From Nodularia sphaerocarpa UHCC 0038 (GTDB taxonomy: Bacteria; Cyanobacteriota; Cyanobacteriia; Cyanobacteriales; Nostocaceae), in contig NZ_CP060140.1 of NCBI RefSeq assembly GCF_022376295.1, forward strand, positions 4,406,356 through 4,470,355: DNA of 64,000 nt. The letters are read 5' to 3'. Position 1 is the first letter of the stretch; every line of letters starts with the position of its first letter. The position numbers and the translations under genes were made by a program. Of this stretch, positions 25,833-35,937 are shown piece by piece. The notes under the pieces were generated by a model. The model was not told where the DNA came from and made no database searches. It worked only from the letters and a program-made list of their open reading frames with translations.

Positions 25833-26546
25833 ATGAGACAAGAACCTGTAATTGCCATCAAAAATCTCAATCACTACTATGGCAAAGGCGCATTAAAAAA
25901 ACAGATTTTATTTGACATTAACCTAGAGATTTATCCTGGTGAAATTGTGATTATGACTGGTCCATCAGGTTCAGGTAAAACAACGTTACTGAGCTTGATT
26001 GGTGGGTTGCGGTCTGTACAAGAGGGAAGTTTACAATTTTTAGGTACAGAAATGTTTGGCGCTAGTCAGAATGGACTAGTGCAAATTCGCCGTAATATTG
26101 GTTATATTTTTCAAGCTCATAATTTGTTGGGTTTCTTAAGTGCCACACAAAATGTGCAGATGGCGGTGGAGTTGAATGATCATATCACGCAAAATGAAGC
26201 AATTGCGAAGTCACAAGCCATGCTGGGGGCGGTTGGTTTACAGGATAAAGTTACTTACTACCCAGACAGCCTTTCTGGTGGACAAAAACAAAGAATAGCG
26301 ATCGCCCGCGCCCTAGTTAATAGTCCGCCATTAGTGCTAGCAGACGAACCCACGGCTGCTTTGGACAAACAATCAGGACGGGATGTTGTGGAAATCATGC
26401 AAGGACTTGCTAAAGAACAAGGAACTTCTATCTTGCTAGTAACTCACGATAACCGCATTTTGGACATAGCTGATCGCATCGTGGAAATGGAAGATGGTCT
26501 TTTAGCCCGTGATTCTCCAAGTGTAGCCATCGCTGAAAAACCATAA
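25833..26546 (+). CDS. devA: DevA-type ABC exporter ATPase
   Basis: A 237-residue ATPase of the LolD/MacB group that drives the DevBC exporter. Walker A is GPSGSGKTT, the signature LSGGQKQR, and Walker B LVLADEPTAAL with the H-loop LLVTHDNRI. I chose ATG 25833 (MRQEPVIAIKNLNHYYGKGA), which matches DevA starts; the frame is open to a TTG at 25752, but those codons look like leader sequence. It ends the devBCA row. Confidence 0.88.
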   Translation: MRQEPVIAIKNLNHYYGKGALKKQILFDINLEIYPGEIVIMTGPSGSGKTTLLSLIGGLRSVQEGSLQFLGTEMFGASQNGLVQIRRNIGYIFQAHNLLGFLSATQNVQMAVELNDHITQNEAIAKSQAMLGAVGLQDKVTYYPDSLSGGQKQRIAIARALVNSPPLVLADEPTAALDKQSGRDVVEIMQGLAKEQGTSILLVTHDNRILDIADRIVEMEDGLLARDSPSVAIAEKP

Positions 26547-26606
26547 ATTCTCACTCATAACTGAACTCATAACTCATAACCAAATAGCAGCACCCTGAAG
26601 TCAAAA

Positions 26607-27479
26607 CTATGATCGAGGAGAATCGGCTCTTTTCACTCCAAAATGGTTCTTCTCTGGAGATATATTTGGTTGGCGACTCGTGCGAAAAGTTACATTCACA
26701 CCTTCATTAGATTGTTCTAGCACCAGTAGGGGCGTAGGTTTAGCCTTTTGATCCCAATGCATATAAATAATCCGCCCTTGAATTGTCGGTTGCCAACTAT
26801 CTTCACCTTCAACGGGGCTAAGATAAGTTTCAATAGAGTGAATAATTTGGCTAATAGTGGCAGAAGTCGCTTGTGTTGGTAATTTGATTAACCGGAGTTG
26901 AACGCGAAACAGCACTCGTTTAGCGATGTTTGCACCAATACCAGTCTCGTATTCTACATCAAAAACTTCATCTACCTGCCGTCCACTGCTAGCAATGCCA
27001 ATCACTCCATGATCAGCTTGATGTGGACGCAGTGCTAGAGATATTTTGTCTTTGACCTGGATTTTAATTTGATTCAAGATCGCAAAGTGAAACACCTCTT
27101 CTGACATCCGCATTCGCAGATAATCTAAGTTAAAATCCCGTGAATTAACTAAATCGGGATTAGTTTCCATTTTGCGAATCGTTTCCAGGGCTAGTTTAAA
27201 CTTCTTTTCTAGTTCTCGCGCCCGGAATTGTTGAAATCTGACTTTTTTCTCTAACTTAGTTACGTGAAATTTGCCATACACGAGCAAACCAATCACTGCT
27301 AAGACCAGTCCAGCAGAGGTCATCGCTAAAACTGGTGGTAGTTGAGGTTGACTTGCTAGCACTTGTTGGGAGACCTTGATGGTCTTGCTTCCAGGAGATT
27401 GGGCAATAAACATTGAATTTACCATGATTAGCCAGTATAAAACAAGAAATGCTTGACTGATTATTTTTAGGATGCCCAA
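26607..27479 (-). CDS. Conserved hypothetical membrane protein
   Basis: A 290-residue protein that I cannot name. It shows two N-terminal membrane segments (IISQAFLVLYWLIMVNSMFI and MTSAGLVLAVIGLLVYG) with a short outside loop, then a basic coiled-coil stretch (KLEKKVRFQQFRARELEKKF), and a soluble domain of about 180 residues (DFNLDYLRMRMSEEVFHFAI, a long beta-rich part and a charged tail). The first membrane segment may be a signal peptide (SMFIAQSPG). It is convergent with devA and divergent from the HAD phosphatase gene. Function unknown. Confidence 0.7.
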   Translation of the reverse strand: MGILKIISQAFLVLYWLIMVNSMFIAQSPGSKTIKVSQQVLASQPQLPPVLAMTSAGLVLAVIGLLVYGKFHVTKLEKKVRFQQFRARELEKKFKLALETIRKMETNPDLVNSRDFNLDYLRMRMSEEVFHFAILNQIKIQVKDKISLALRPHQADHGVIGIASSGRQVDEVFDVEYETGIGANIAKRVLFRVQLRLIKLPTQATSATISQIIHSIETYLSPVEGEDSWQPTIQGRIIYMHWDQKAKPTPLLVLEQSNEGVNVTFRTSRQPNISPEKNHFGVKRADSPRS

Positions 27480-27545
27480 ATCTTGAAGCGCATTTAGCTG
27501 TATGATAATTATTTTTTAAACCAAATATGAAACCGTATGTGTAAT

Positions 27546-28346
27546 ATGTACAGTCAGCCAAACTTTTCTGTTGGACATCAGCCCAGTCTCAAGCCACTGT
27601 CTGGGGCATCATTGAGCAATATTCGCTTAGTTGCCACAGATATGGATGGTACGCTCACTACAAGAGGCAAATTTTCGGCGACATTGCTGCAAGCTTTAGA
27701 AGATGTGGCGGTTGCTGGGATGAAAGTCTTAATTGTTACTGGTCGTTCGGCGGGGTGGATGAGTGGATTGAGTAATTTGTTGCCTATTGTGGGTGCGATC
27801 GCTGAAAATGGTGGTCTGTTCTATCCATCTGGGCATGATCAACCAGTAAGTTTAACACCGATTCTTGACTTAGAAGCTCATCGCCAGAGTTTAGCTGTGG
27901 CTTTTGCGGAATTAAAAACCAAATTTCCCCAAATCCAGGAATCAGCCGACAATCGTTTTCGGATCACGGATTGGACATTTGATGTGGCGGCTTTGAGTCC
28001 AAGTGAATTAGAAATACTGAGTCATCTTTGTCAGGATATGGGTTGGGGATTTACTTATAGTAATGTGCAGTGCCACATTAAACCCCAAGGGCAAGATAAG
28101 GCTGTAGGATTATTGCAAGTCTTGCGAGAATACTTCCCAGAATTTTCACCAGAACAAGTGCTTACCGTTGGTGATAGTCCCAATGACGAAAGCTTATTTA
28201 ATCAAGATTATTTTTCTATATCTGTAGGTGTAGCGAATGTACTAAAATACGCAAATCAGTTGAAACATCAACCTACTTATATGACTAGGGCTGCGGAAGG
28301 TGAAGGTTTTTGCGAGTTATGTAGTTATCTTTTGCCAACGGGGTAA
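27546..28346 (+). CDS. HAD-superfamily (Cof-like, type IIB) phosphatase
   Basis: A 266-residue cytoplasmic hydrolase. HAD motif I is VATDMDGTLT, motif II LIVTGRS, motif III the Lys in CHIKPQGQDKAVG, and motif IV TVGDSPNDESLF; a C2-type cap lies between motifs II and III. Members dephosphorylate sugar phosphates or related small molecules; the substrate cannot be read from the sequence. The frame opens with GTG at 27537; I prefer the ATG three codons later. Monocistronic. Confidence 0.85.
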   Translation: MYSQPNFSVGHQPSLKPLSGASLSNIRLVATDMDGTLTTRGKFSATLLQALEDVAVAGMKVLIVTGRSAGWMSGLSNLLPIVGAIAENGGLFYPSGHDQPVSLTPILDLEAHRQSLAVAFAELKTKFPQIQESADNRFRITDWTFDVAALSPSELEILSHLCQDMGWGFTYSNVQCHIKPQGQDKAVGLLQVLREYFPEFSPEQVLTVGDSPNDESLFNQDYFSISVGVANVLKYANQLKHQPTYMTRAAEGEGFCELCSYLLPTG

Positions 28347-28649
28347 ATACATAAAACTAAATTAATAATTATACCCCTTATTTTTCAGTAATGGTAAGTT
28401 AATCATGAATAGTTGCCAGAGAGGAGGGATTAAGGTTAGGGTTATGTAGAAGTGTTAACTTAGCCAAAGTTTGGAAAAGTGTATATCCAAGAGTATCGTG
28501 ATGACAAGGAGGTAATTTCATATCTTGCAGCTAATAGGGACTAATGACTAATGACTAATGACTAATGACTAATGACTAACGACTAATGACTCCGCCTAGC
28601 GGTTTGACTATTCCTAAAATCTAATTTTATTCTATATCAAAAATTAATT
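28347..28649. repeat. Gap with heptad tandem repeats
   Basis: At 28541-28589 seven tandem copies of the heptamer CTAATGA occur (one reads CTAACGA). This is a short tandemly repeated repetitive (STRR) sequence typical of Nostocales. The rest of the gap, before the cyclase gene, has no gene. Confidence 0.85.
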
Positions 28650-31235
28650 ATGTCAGTCCATGAAAGTAGTTTTGGGGAGAGCGCAGATTTAATTATTGGT
28701 ATTAGTAACCAAGAAGATTACTACTTGCAACCAAATTCTACTGCTGTAGGTAAGTTGGCTAGAAAAACAGAAACTTTTTCCAGCTTTCTTGCGCCCTTGA
28801 CTCAGGATACTTTTAAACAAGTTGTTGTAGAAGTGGAGCAAAAATTACAGATTGTTCATCAAACCCTCTCAATGTTGGATTCTCAAGGGTTTGAAACAAT
28901 TCTCCAAGAAATGTTGCATTCCATTACCTTCAAAACAGGAGAGTTACTAGGAGCAGACCGGACAACGATATTCTTATTAGATGAAGAGAAACAAGAACTT
29001 TGGTCAACTTTAGCTGAGGGGGAAGGAGAAGCTTGTCTAGAAATTCGGATTCCAGCAGATAAAGGTATTGCTGGGGAAGTCGCTACTTTCAAGAAAGTCA
29101 TCAATATTCCTTTTGATTTTTATCAAGATCCGCGTTCGGTAGTTGCTCAAAAACAAGATAAAAAAACCGGGTATCGTACCTACACAATGCTAGCGTTGCC
29201 ACTATTGAATGAGCAAGGAAAATTAGTGGCGGTGGTACAATTACTGAATAAATTAAAATCGTCATATAATCCTGATGATCCCATATCAGAGCGGATTGAT
29301 ACTGGGGGCTTTAGCAAGGCTGACGAACAATTATTTCAAGAATTTGCTCCTTCAATTCGACTGATTTTAGAGTCGTCACGCTCGTTTTATATGGCGACTC
29401 AAAAACAAAGAGCATTATCGGCGTTAATGAAGGCGATTAAGTCTCTAAGTCAAAGTAGCCTGGATTTAGAAGATACTCTGAATCGGGTGATGGCTGAGGC
29501 TAAGGAACTGATGAATGCTGATCGCAGTACTCTGTGGCTGATAGATCGCGATCGCCATGAATTATGGACTAAAATTACTCAGGATAATGGTTCAACTAGG
29601 GAGTTGCGAGTCCCAATCGGTAAAGGCTTTGCTGGTATGGTAGCAGCATCTGGGCAAAAGCTGAATATTCCCTTTGATTTGTATGACCATCCTGACTCAG
29701 ATACAGCCAAACAAATGGATCAGCAAAATGGCTATCGTACCTGTAGTTTACTATGTATGCCAGTATTTAACGCTGATCAGGAATTGATTGGGGTGACACA
29801 ATTAGTCAATAAAAAGAAATCAGGGGATTTTCCGCCATATAATCCGGCGATTTGGCCTAAAGCACCTGAATGCTTCCAAGCTAGTTTTGACCGCAACGAT
29901 GAAGAGTTTATGGAAGCTTTTAATATTCAAGCCGGTGTGGCGTTACAAAATGCTCAGTTGTTTGCCACAGTTAAGCAACAAGAACAAATGCAACGGGATA
30001 TTTTGCGTAGTCTTTCTAATGGTGTAATTTCTACAGATAAAGCCGGGTTAATTATTACTGCCAATGAAAGTGCTAAATACTTATTAGGATTAGAACCAGA
30101 ATACCGTTTAGAAGGAAAATTAATTACTGAGGCGATCGCCATTAAAGAAGGTGACTTTAGTAAATGGTATCAAGATGCTTTACAAGGAAATGATATCAAA
30201 ATTACTCAGCAATATTACCCTGATCGGACACTGGTGAGTGATGGAGTAGAACTGCACAGCATTAATTTGTCCATCAACACCATTGCTGATGCGAGCGATT
30301 TACAGCAAGTCCGGGGAGCGCTGGTAGTCATGGAAGATATCAGCGATGAAAAACGCCTCAAGAGTACGATGTACCGCTATATGACTCAGGAATTAGCGGA
30401 AGAATTGCTGAAATTGGATGATGCTAAATTAGGAGGCGATCGCAAAGAAGTTACCATTTTATTTTCCGATATTCGCGGTTACACCACCTTAACAGAAAAT
30501 TTAGAAGCTGAAGAAGTCGTGAGTATGCTCAACGACTATTTTGAATCAATGGTTGAAGCGGTATTTAAACATAAAGGCACACTCGATAAATATATCGGCG
30601 ATGCAATTATGGCTGTCTTTGGTTCCCCTCTACCTTTAGAAAACCACGCCTGGATGGCGGTGCAAACATCAGTAGAAATGCGCCATCGCTTGATTGAATT
30701 TAATCACCGTCGCCACGCTGCTGGTCAGCCAAGAATTAAGATCGGCATTGGCATCAATTCTGATACTGTGATCAGTGGTAATATCGGCTCTAGTAAGCGG
30801 ATGGAATTTACAGCAATTGGTGATGGCGTTAACCTTGGTTCCCGATTAGAAAGCATTAGTAAACAGTACGGTTGTGACATCATTCTCAGTGATAATACCT
30901 TCAAACCTTGCCAAGACCAAATTTGGGCTAGAGAATTAGACTACATTCGCGTCAAAGGTAGAAATGAGCCGGTCGCTATTTACGAATTAGTGGGTTTGCG
31001 TACCGATACCGTTAATAGCGAAAAATTACAAGTAATTGAGTATTATCAGAAAGGACGAGAGTATTACCTCAATCGCCAATTTAGCTATGCAAGAGCTGAG
31101 TTTGCCAAAGTTTTAGGAGTTGACAACCAAGATAAAGCTGCTATGTTGCATCTCCTCCGTTGTCAACACTGGTTACAATCACCACCCACAGATTTTGAAT
31201 GGGATGAGGGAGTTTGGACTTTCCAAGAGAAATAG
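28650..31235 (+). CDS. cyaB: CyaB-type adenylate cyclase (GAF-GAF-PAS-cyclase-TPR)
   Basis: An 861-residue class III cyclase. Order: GAF-A (about 75-250), GAF-B (about 260-440), a PAS domain (about 450-575), the catalytic domain (about 595-775) and a TPR-like tail (YYQKGREYYLNRQFSYARAE). In Anabaena CyaB proteins the GAF domains bind cAMP and activate the enzyme. Catalytic residues: metal-binding Asp in TILFSDIRGYTTL and YIGDAIMAVFG, base-recognising Lys647 (LDKYIGD) and Thr721 (MEFTAIGD), the transition-state Asn/Arg in GVNLGSRLES. Lys/Thr, not Lys/Asp, is the pair reported for Anabaena CyaB1. CyaB1 and CyaB2 are too similar to tell apart here. Confidence 0.92.
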   Translation: MSVHESSFGESADLIIGISNQEDYYLQPNSTAVGKLARKTETFSSFLAPLTQDTFKQVVVEVEQKLQIVHQTLSMLDSQGFETILQEMLHSITFKTGELLGADRTTIFLLDEEKQELWSTLAEGEGEACLEIRIPADKGIAGEVATFKKVINIPFDFYQDPRSVVAQKQDKKTGYRTYTMLALPLLNEQGKLVAVVQLLNKLKSSYNPDDPISERIDTGGFSKADEQLFQEFAPSIRLILESSRSFYMATQKQRALSALMKAIKSLSQSSLDLEDTLNRVMAEAKELMNADRSTLWLIDRDRHELWTKITQDNGSTRELRVPIGKGFAGMVAASGQKLNIPFDLYDHPDSDTAKQMDQQNGYRTCSLLCMPVFNADQELIGVTQLVNKKKSGDFPPYNPAIWPKAPECFQASFDRNDEEFMEAFNIQAGVALQNAQLFATVKQQEQMQRDILRSLSNGVISTDKAGLIITANESAKYLLGLEPEYRLEGKLITEAIAIKEGDFSKWYQDALQGNDIKITQQYYPDRTLVSDGVELHSINLSINTIADASDLQQVRGALVVMEDISDEKRLKSTMYRYMTQELAEELLKLDDAKLGGDRKEVTILFSDIRGYTTLTENLEAEEVVSMLNDYFESMVEAVFKHKGTLDKYIGDAIMAVFGSPLPLENHAWMAVQTSVEMRHRLIEFNHRRHAAGQPRIKIGIGINSDTVISGNIGSSKRMEFTAIGDGVNLGSRLESISKQYGCDIILSDNTFKPCQDQIWARELDYIRVKGRNEPVAIYELVGLRTDTVNSEKLQVIEYYQKGREYYLNRQFSYARAEFAKVLGVDNQDKAAMLHLLRCQHWLQSPPTDFEWDEGVWTFQEK

Positions 31236-31505
31236 CCACAAAAAAATAGCCCTCACAGAATTTATCATCTAAACAAACCTGAACCTTTTGCGTTCTTGTC
31301 TTTAGCGCGCGCACTGGCTCGTCTTGGCGGTGTGTGCTACGCGAACTTTTATTTTCATATTTCTATAAACATTCACTATAACTTCTTCACTCTTGAATTG
31401 ATTCTATCTTTAGTTTAATAGTAAATTCCACGTACTAGTTTAAGATATTGAGCAAAAGCTGAATGCTTATCTTTTCTACTTGAAAAAGAAGAGTGAATAT
31501 TTACA

Positions 31506-34286
31506 TTGAACTCATCCATTATTAGTCAGCATTATATCAATTTAGTATTAACTGTATTCTGGTCATTTAGTATTCAATTTCCAGTCAAATCTGCGGAAAA
31601 AATCCCACCAAATGTAGATTCCAAAAAATTGCCCATATCTTCTCAAGATATGACAAGTAAAAAATTAGTCCCGCAAATATCATCAGATATATTTATTACC
31701 CAAACACCAACTCCAGAGCTAATTCAGATTTTTCCTAATTTTAACGAAATAGATATTCCAGGAATACTCAATGCTCCAGAAATTCTAGAATCTGAGCCTA
31801 GAGAAACCAACGAAGAAACTACCGAGCAACTTTTACCAAGACAAGCTCAAGCAGCAATTATCTTAAATGCCATTACTAATAGCGCTAATAGATACCCTTG
31901 GATTGTTCATCCCACAGACAATATAAAATTCTCATCTTCATTTAATCCCAATAATCATCAGAACTATACTGATTTCTCGATCAAATTTGCTGCTGAAGAA
32001 CCGATAATTAATAAATTTAACTTTGCTAATTTTCCTAATCAAGAACAATTCTACTGGATATTACCTGATAATAGAGTTGTGATTGAAACTCAAGGATGGC
32101 AAAGTCAAATATCCTACCAGGGTCAATCAATAGAGATTGAAAGACGACAAACAGTCCAATTAACTCAAAGACTCTGGGGAAAGCAAGCAGTTTCGGCGAT
32201 TCCTCAAACTTTTCAGGAACTCACAGGAGAAATTGATTTAAAAAAATTCTATATTCAATCTATTGCCGCAGAGTCTATTAATCCCCAAGGAAATGCTGCA
32301 ACTCCAATTATTATCAGCAGTGATTTTTTTCAGGATAATCAAAATGTCAATTCCCTGAGTTTACCTAATAATAATATTTTAAATTTATCTAATTCCTCAA
32401 CTTACAGTTCTAGGGGTGAAGGAGCTTTATTTGAATCATTAGATATAGAAAATACGCCCTTAATTTTACAAGCCTTCCCCACGAATAATTTACAGCCACT
32501 ATTAGAAGATGGTCTTTTTGTAGGGGCAAAACTTTCTCAAGAAACTTTAGCAAAGTTAGGTATTTCTTGGGGGAATCCTTTAAATGGGGAAACTTCTGAT
32601 TTCCAACCAGAAGTTACATCTTTACCAGGAATCAAAATTGGTCAGTTAGGCAAATTCGATAATTGGGATTTGTTGAATATATTGGTAAATCCCTTTATTA
32701 GTGAAAAGGAACGCAAGTTATATTACCTAAATTCATTATATTGGGTTTCTTTGGGTCAAAGAGAACCTCAACTTATTCGTAGCTCAGAGCAAACAGAAAG
32801 TTATAACTGGCATAAATTTGACTTTAGCCGTCCTCATAATCAGACTTTAATACAATACGATGCCGCAGAAAGCAAGGCAACTTATACTAATATTTTTAGC
32901 AATCCTGGTATTTCCTTATCTTTATCAAGCAATCAAACAAGAATAGATCAATTACAAACTGCTAACTCTACCATAGGAATGTTAATGGGAGGATTTTTTA
33001 AATTAATTAATTCTCAGCCGTTATCACAAAGTTTAACAGAAGCAAAAGCACTATTAGCACGACAAGATAATTTTGCACCTCTCAACTCGAAAGCAACGCC
33101 AGAACAGAGAAGACAGATTAACGAACGACTTAACAGAACACTTTTACTGGGGAATCGTAGCAGTGCTTTAGCACAAATTTCTGGAACATTTACTTTTCCG
33201 AGTTTGATTACACCTAATAGTTCTAATCTTTTCCAAATTCGTACTGGTAATCATAAACGGGGAATTCAGTTTATTAACGGAAATAGTATTTGGAATGCAG
33301 GTAATACATACATTTCTCAAGCCCAACTTTCTGATAATCGTTTTGGTTCTTTATCATTTACGGGTGTACCTATTCCTTTAGACAAAACATCTGTTATTCC
33401 TAGTAATCGCTCATCGGCTGTACAGGTGAATTTGATTAATCCTGATGGCTTACAATTTGTCCAAAACTTTAACTCACTAGATATGATTGCTGTACCCATG
33501 AATGTGCGTTCGGTTGATATGGCCTTTGACCGCCTTGAACTGTCTCAATTGGGTCAAATTAATACCCAATTACAAACTTTTAGGGGCTATTTATATTTAC
33601 CTACTATAGAAGGATTATGGTCAGGTTCTTTTGGTAAGTGGAATTACAGTATTAATTCTGGCATTTGGTTTAACTTAAATTCCGATTCGGCATTTCATAT
33701 TACCAAGAATAATTTAGGTGTACCAGAGCCAAATATGGGGGTCTATGCTAATGGGTTGTTAAATTTTATCAATACCCATTATGAAGTTAATGCCGAGGGG
33801 CAAACTTTGGCAATTACTAACCATATTCCAGCTTTACGATTTTCTTGGAATAATGCAGCCAATTCCTCAAATTCTAATTATTTGAATTTGAGCTATTCTT
33901 TTTCTCGTCAAAATAGAAATTTAAATTATTCGCTTAATTCAGGAATTTTATTGATTGACAATCAAGTTAATTGGCAAGAATTAGGATTTTTACAGGGTAA
34001 ATTGGCACTGAGAACAGGTTTAGAGTTCAGCACTTCTGTAGAAATAAGTGATAATTTTTTCTCCTCATTTGAAAGTATTCAAGCGCTTAATTCTTCTTGG
34101 TCTGTTGGGGCTTATCTCCAAAATTTTAGAAATACTGACCAAGGAATCAAAAATAGAGTATCTGATTTATTTTACGGGTTAATTATTAAAAATAATCTTG
34201 CCGATAATGGAGGCTTTTGGGAATCTCGTCTGGGGATTAGTGGTAATGGTTTGGAAATTCGTTTTGAAGGAGGTTTGCAATTTTAA
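31506..34286 (+). CDS. Large exported outer-membrane-type protein, unknown
   Basis: A 926-residue protein opening with TTG at 31506 (no in-frame ATG until codon 49). Residues 8-30 are a signal-peptide-like stretch (INLVLTVFWSFSIQFP then VKSAEK). A Pro/Glu-rich region (about 50-110) follows, then long alternating aromatic/polar segments rich in Asn and Ser (YWILPDNRVVIETQGW, GFLQGKLALRTGLEFSTSVE), and the chain ends in phenylalanine (IRFEGGLQF), the signal for BAM-dependent outer membrane insertion. I do not recognise the family. It lies between cyaB and the secreted-protein gene and converges on the latter. Export pore, adhesin or assembly protein are all possible. Confidence 0.6.
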   Translation: MNSSIISQHYINLVLTVFWSFSIQFPVKSAEKIPPNVDSKKLPISSQDMTSKKLVPQISSDIFITQTPTPELIQIFPNFNEIDIPGILNAPEILESEPRETNEETTEQLLPRQAQAAIILNAITNSANRYPWIVHPTDNIKFSSSFNPNNHQNYTDFSIKFAAEEPIINKFNFANFPNQEQFYWILPDNRVVIETQGWQSQISYQGQSIEIERRQTVQLTQRLWGKQAVSAIPQTFQELTGEIDLKKFYIQSIAAESINPQGNAATPIIISSDFFQDNQNVNSLSLPNNNILNLSNSSTYSSRGEGALFESLDIENTPLILQAFPTNNLQPLLEDGLFVGAKLSQETLAKLGISWGNPLNGETSDFQPEVTSLPGIKIGQLGKFDNWDLLNILVNPFISEKERKLYYLNSLYWVSLGQREPQLIRSSEQTESYNWHKFDFSRPHNQTLIQYDAAESKATYTNIFSNPGISLSLSSNQTRIDQLQTANSTIGMLMGGFFKLINSQPLSQSLTEAKALLARQDNFAPLNSKATPEQRRQINERLNRTLLLGNRSSALAQISGTFTFPSLITPNSSNLFQIRTGNHKRGIQFINGNSIWNAGNTYISQAQLSDNRFGSLSFTGVPIPLDKTSVIPSNRSSAVQVNLINPDGLQFVQNFNSLDMIAVPMNVRSVDMAFDRLELSQLGQINTQLQTFRGYLYLPTIEGLWSGSFGKWNYSINSGIWFNLNSDSAFHITKNNLGVPEPNMGVYANGLLNFINTHYEVNAEGQTLAITNHIPALRFSWNNAANSSNSNYLNLSYSFSRQNRNLNYSLNSGILLIDNQVNWQELGFLQGKLALRTGLEFSTSVEISDNFFSSFESIQALNSSWSVGAYLQNFRNTDQGIKNRVSDLFYGLIIKNNLADNGGFWESRLGISGNGLEIRFEGGLQF

Positions 34287-34388
34287 GATATAGCAGTTGA
34301 GTAGCTCAAGAAATCAACCGCTCATAATACTCGGAGACTTAGAGACTTTGAAACCTGTTCCCTGCTATCTGAAATAAGATATTAAAAA

Positions 34389-34408
34389 GGACACAATCAT
34401 TAGTGTCC
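34389..34408. terminator. Hairpin between convergent genes
   Basis: GGACAC and GTGTCC form a 6-bp stem around an 8-base loop, followed by an AT-rich tract, in the 205-base gap between the 926-residue protein gene and the secreted-protein gene. Its position suggests termination of one or both. Confidence 0.5.
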
Positions 34409-34491
34409 CAATTAAATAATTTTATCAACTAGTGAGGATGTTTATATTTAACTGGATGAGGTGTGAATAAATCTTGGTAGCATATAATTAA

Positions 34492-34959
34492 TTAATCTAA
34501 ACCATCTGAACCAACAGAAGCCCTGAGAATTGCTGTGTATTCATCTAGGGTGAGTGTACCGGATCGGAGTAAATCAATAACAGCACTTTCGATAGTACTC
34601 GCTCTTCCAGGGAGTACTACTGTTGGGCCAGTCAAGAGTGTTATGGTTGGGGTGGTGGTTCTAGTAATGGGATCATGAAGTACAGTGCCTGTAACTGTAT
34701 ACACACCACCACCTTCAATACCCAATAAATATGTCCCTTCAGGAGAAACTTTCTCGGCAGCAACAGTGGTGATATAACCACTAGGAGTAACAAATGTGAT
34801 TGAACCTGTTAAACCGCCTTGTTCTGCTGTCAGGGTAATCAAGTCTTCAAGTATTTGTGCTGATGCTGGGGCCGATGCAAAGGTTATGCAGCCAATCAAA
34901 CCGGCCAAGGATAGACTAGCTTTCCAAAAAACTGAAACAGAGCTGGAACGTAAGTTCAT
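34492..34959 (-). CDS. Secreted protein of unknown function
   Basis: A 155-residue exported protein. I chose ATG 34959 (MNLRSSSVSVFWKASLSLAG), whose signal peptide ends in PASAQ; the frame is open to 35049, adding 30 residues ahead of the signal. The mature part has a beta-rich half with many Thr, Gly and Val (GGLTGSITFVTPSGYITTVA, GTYLLGIEGGGVYTVTGTV) and a helical C-terminus (ESAVIDLLRSGTLTLDEYTA). Two cysteines are absent from the mature part. Not recognisable; it might be a cell-surface or matrix component. Confidence 0.6.
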   Translation of the reverse strand: MNLRSSSVSVFWKASLSLAGLIGCITFASAPASAQILEDLITLTAEQGGLTGSITFVTPSGYITTVAAEKVSPEGTYLLGIEGGGVYTVTGTVLHDPITRTTTPTITLLTGPTVVLPGRASTIESAVIDLLRSGTLTLDEYTAILRASVGSDGLD

Positions 34960-35415
34960 AGAAAGAAACCTTTTGTTGAGAACTTGAGCTTTGTTAGTTA
35001 GGGAGTTGTCTAGTGCAACTGGAAAGCGTCTGCTTGGTAATTTACTCAAATGATAGCTCTGAATCGATCACAGATATCGGTGAATAGATTGCAACTTTGG
35101 TTGAGGGAATAGGAAGTAGTATCAATAATTGTCAGTATTGGTGGCAATATAGCGCTTCTTAGTTGAGTGCAATACAGACCTAACCCCCAGCCCCTTCCCT
35201 TGTAAGGAAGGGGAGTAAGATTTAAAGCCTCTCTAACGGAATGTGGGGGTGAATATTCTTAAATAAAGTTAATATTATTTATCATTATAACAAAAAGATA
35301 ACAATCGTTACTTTTTGAAGTTATAAATCTATTTGTAAAAGATAATTTATATCTGTTGTGAAAACTACTCTTTCAGTTAAACTCTAAAAATAGAACGCAA
35401 GTAATTATTTTTCTT
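34960..35415. other. Gap with a GC-rich hairpin
   Basis: The gap separates the secreted-protein gene and the four-helix membrane protein gene. CCCCTTCC (35191-35198) pairs with GGAAGGGG (35206-35213) in the CCCCCAGCCCCTTCC repeat context known from Nostocales. The remainder is AT-rich without a gene. Confidence 0.5.
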
Positions 35416-35907
35416 ATGAATGCTATTTCTACAGTTGAATTCAAGCGGCTAAATTGGCAAACAGCGATCATGTTTGCCTTGGGGTTTTGGTTGAGTGCTA
35501 GCCTGGTTTTAGACTGGGTAATTATGCCTAGTCTTTATCTTTCTGGCATGATGAGTCAAACAGATTTTACTACAGCAGGCTATGTGATTTTTTGGAATTT
35601 TAATCGCATGGAATTGTTATCTGCGGCTGTAGTATTGACTGGTGTACTGGCTGTGAGCAAAACTACATCTCGTTGGAATGCTAAAGTTATTCTTTTTGCA
35701 CTAATGCTGCTTGCTATTACTCTGCTGAATACCTTTTTCCTGACTCCGCAAATGTGCGCTGTGGGAACTCATCTGAATTTATTTGAAACAGCATCTACAA
35801 TTCCGGCGCAGATGAATTTATTACACAGTAGTTATTTTGTACTAGAAGCAGTCAAAATATTGGCAGCCGGAACGCTTTTAAGCTGGTGCTGGCGAGAACA
35901 AGTTTAG
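35416..35907 (+). CDS. Four-helix membrane protein (DUF4149-like)
   Basis: A 163-residue integral membrane protein with four membrane segments: TAIMFALGFWLSASLVLDWV, ELLSAAVVLTGVLAV, VILFALMLLAITLLNTFFLT, and YFVLEAVKILAAGTLLSW. The pattern W-x5-G-x-W-x-S-A...P-x-L and the LTP-Q-M motif after helix 3 recall DUF4149/TMEM205-like proteins; I am not certain. No known function. A perfect hairpin terminator follows. Confidence 0.6.
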   Translation: MNAISTVEFKRLNWQTAIMFALGFWLSASLVLDWVIMPSLYLSGMMSQTDFTTAGYVIFWNFNRMELLSAAVVLTGVLAVSKTTSRWNAKVILFALMLLAITLLNTFFLTPQMCAVGTHLNLFETASTIPAQMNLLHSSYFVLEAVKILAAGTLLSWCWREQV

Positions 35908-35937
35908 CTAGAATATGCCTAATCTTCAATTGCATCC

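Noticed and set aside
27256..27561. 101-codon minus-strand frame at the start of the 290-residue protein gene
   Set aside because: It overlaps the better frame with membrane segments and covers the divergent promoter area.
31506..34286. Second usher for the chaperone-usher locus
   Set aside because: Size and export features fit, but I could not find the plug-like or N-terminal usher motifs seen in the protein at 5898.
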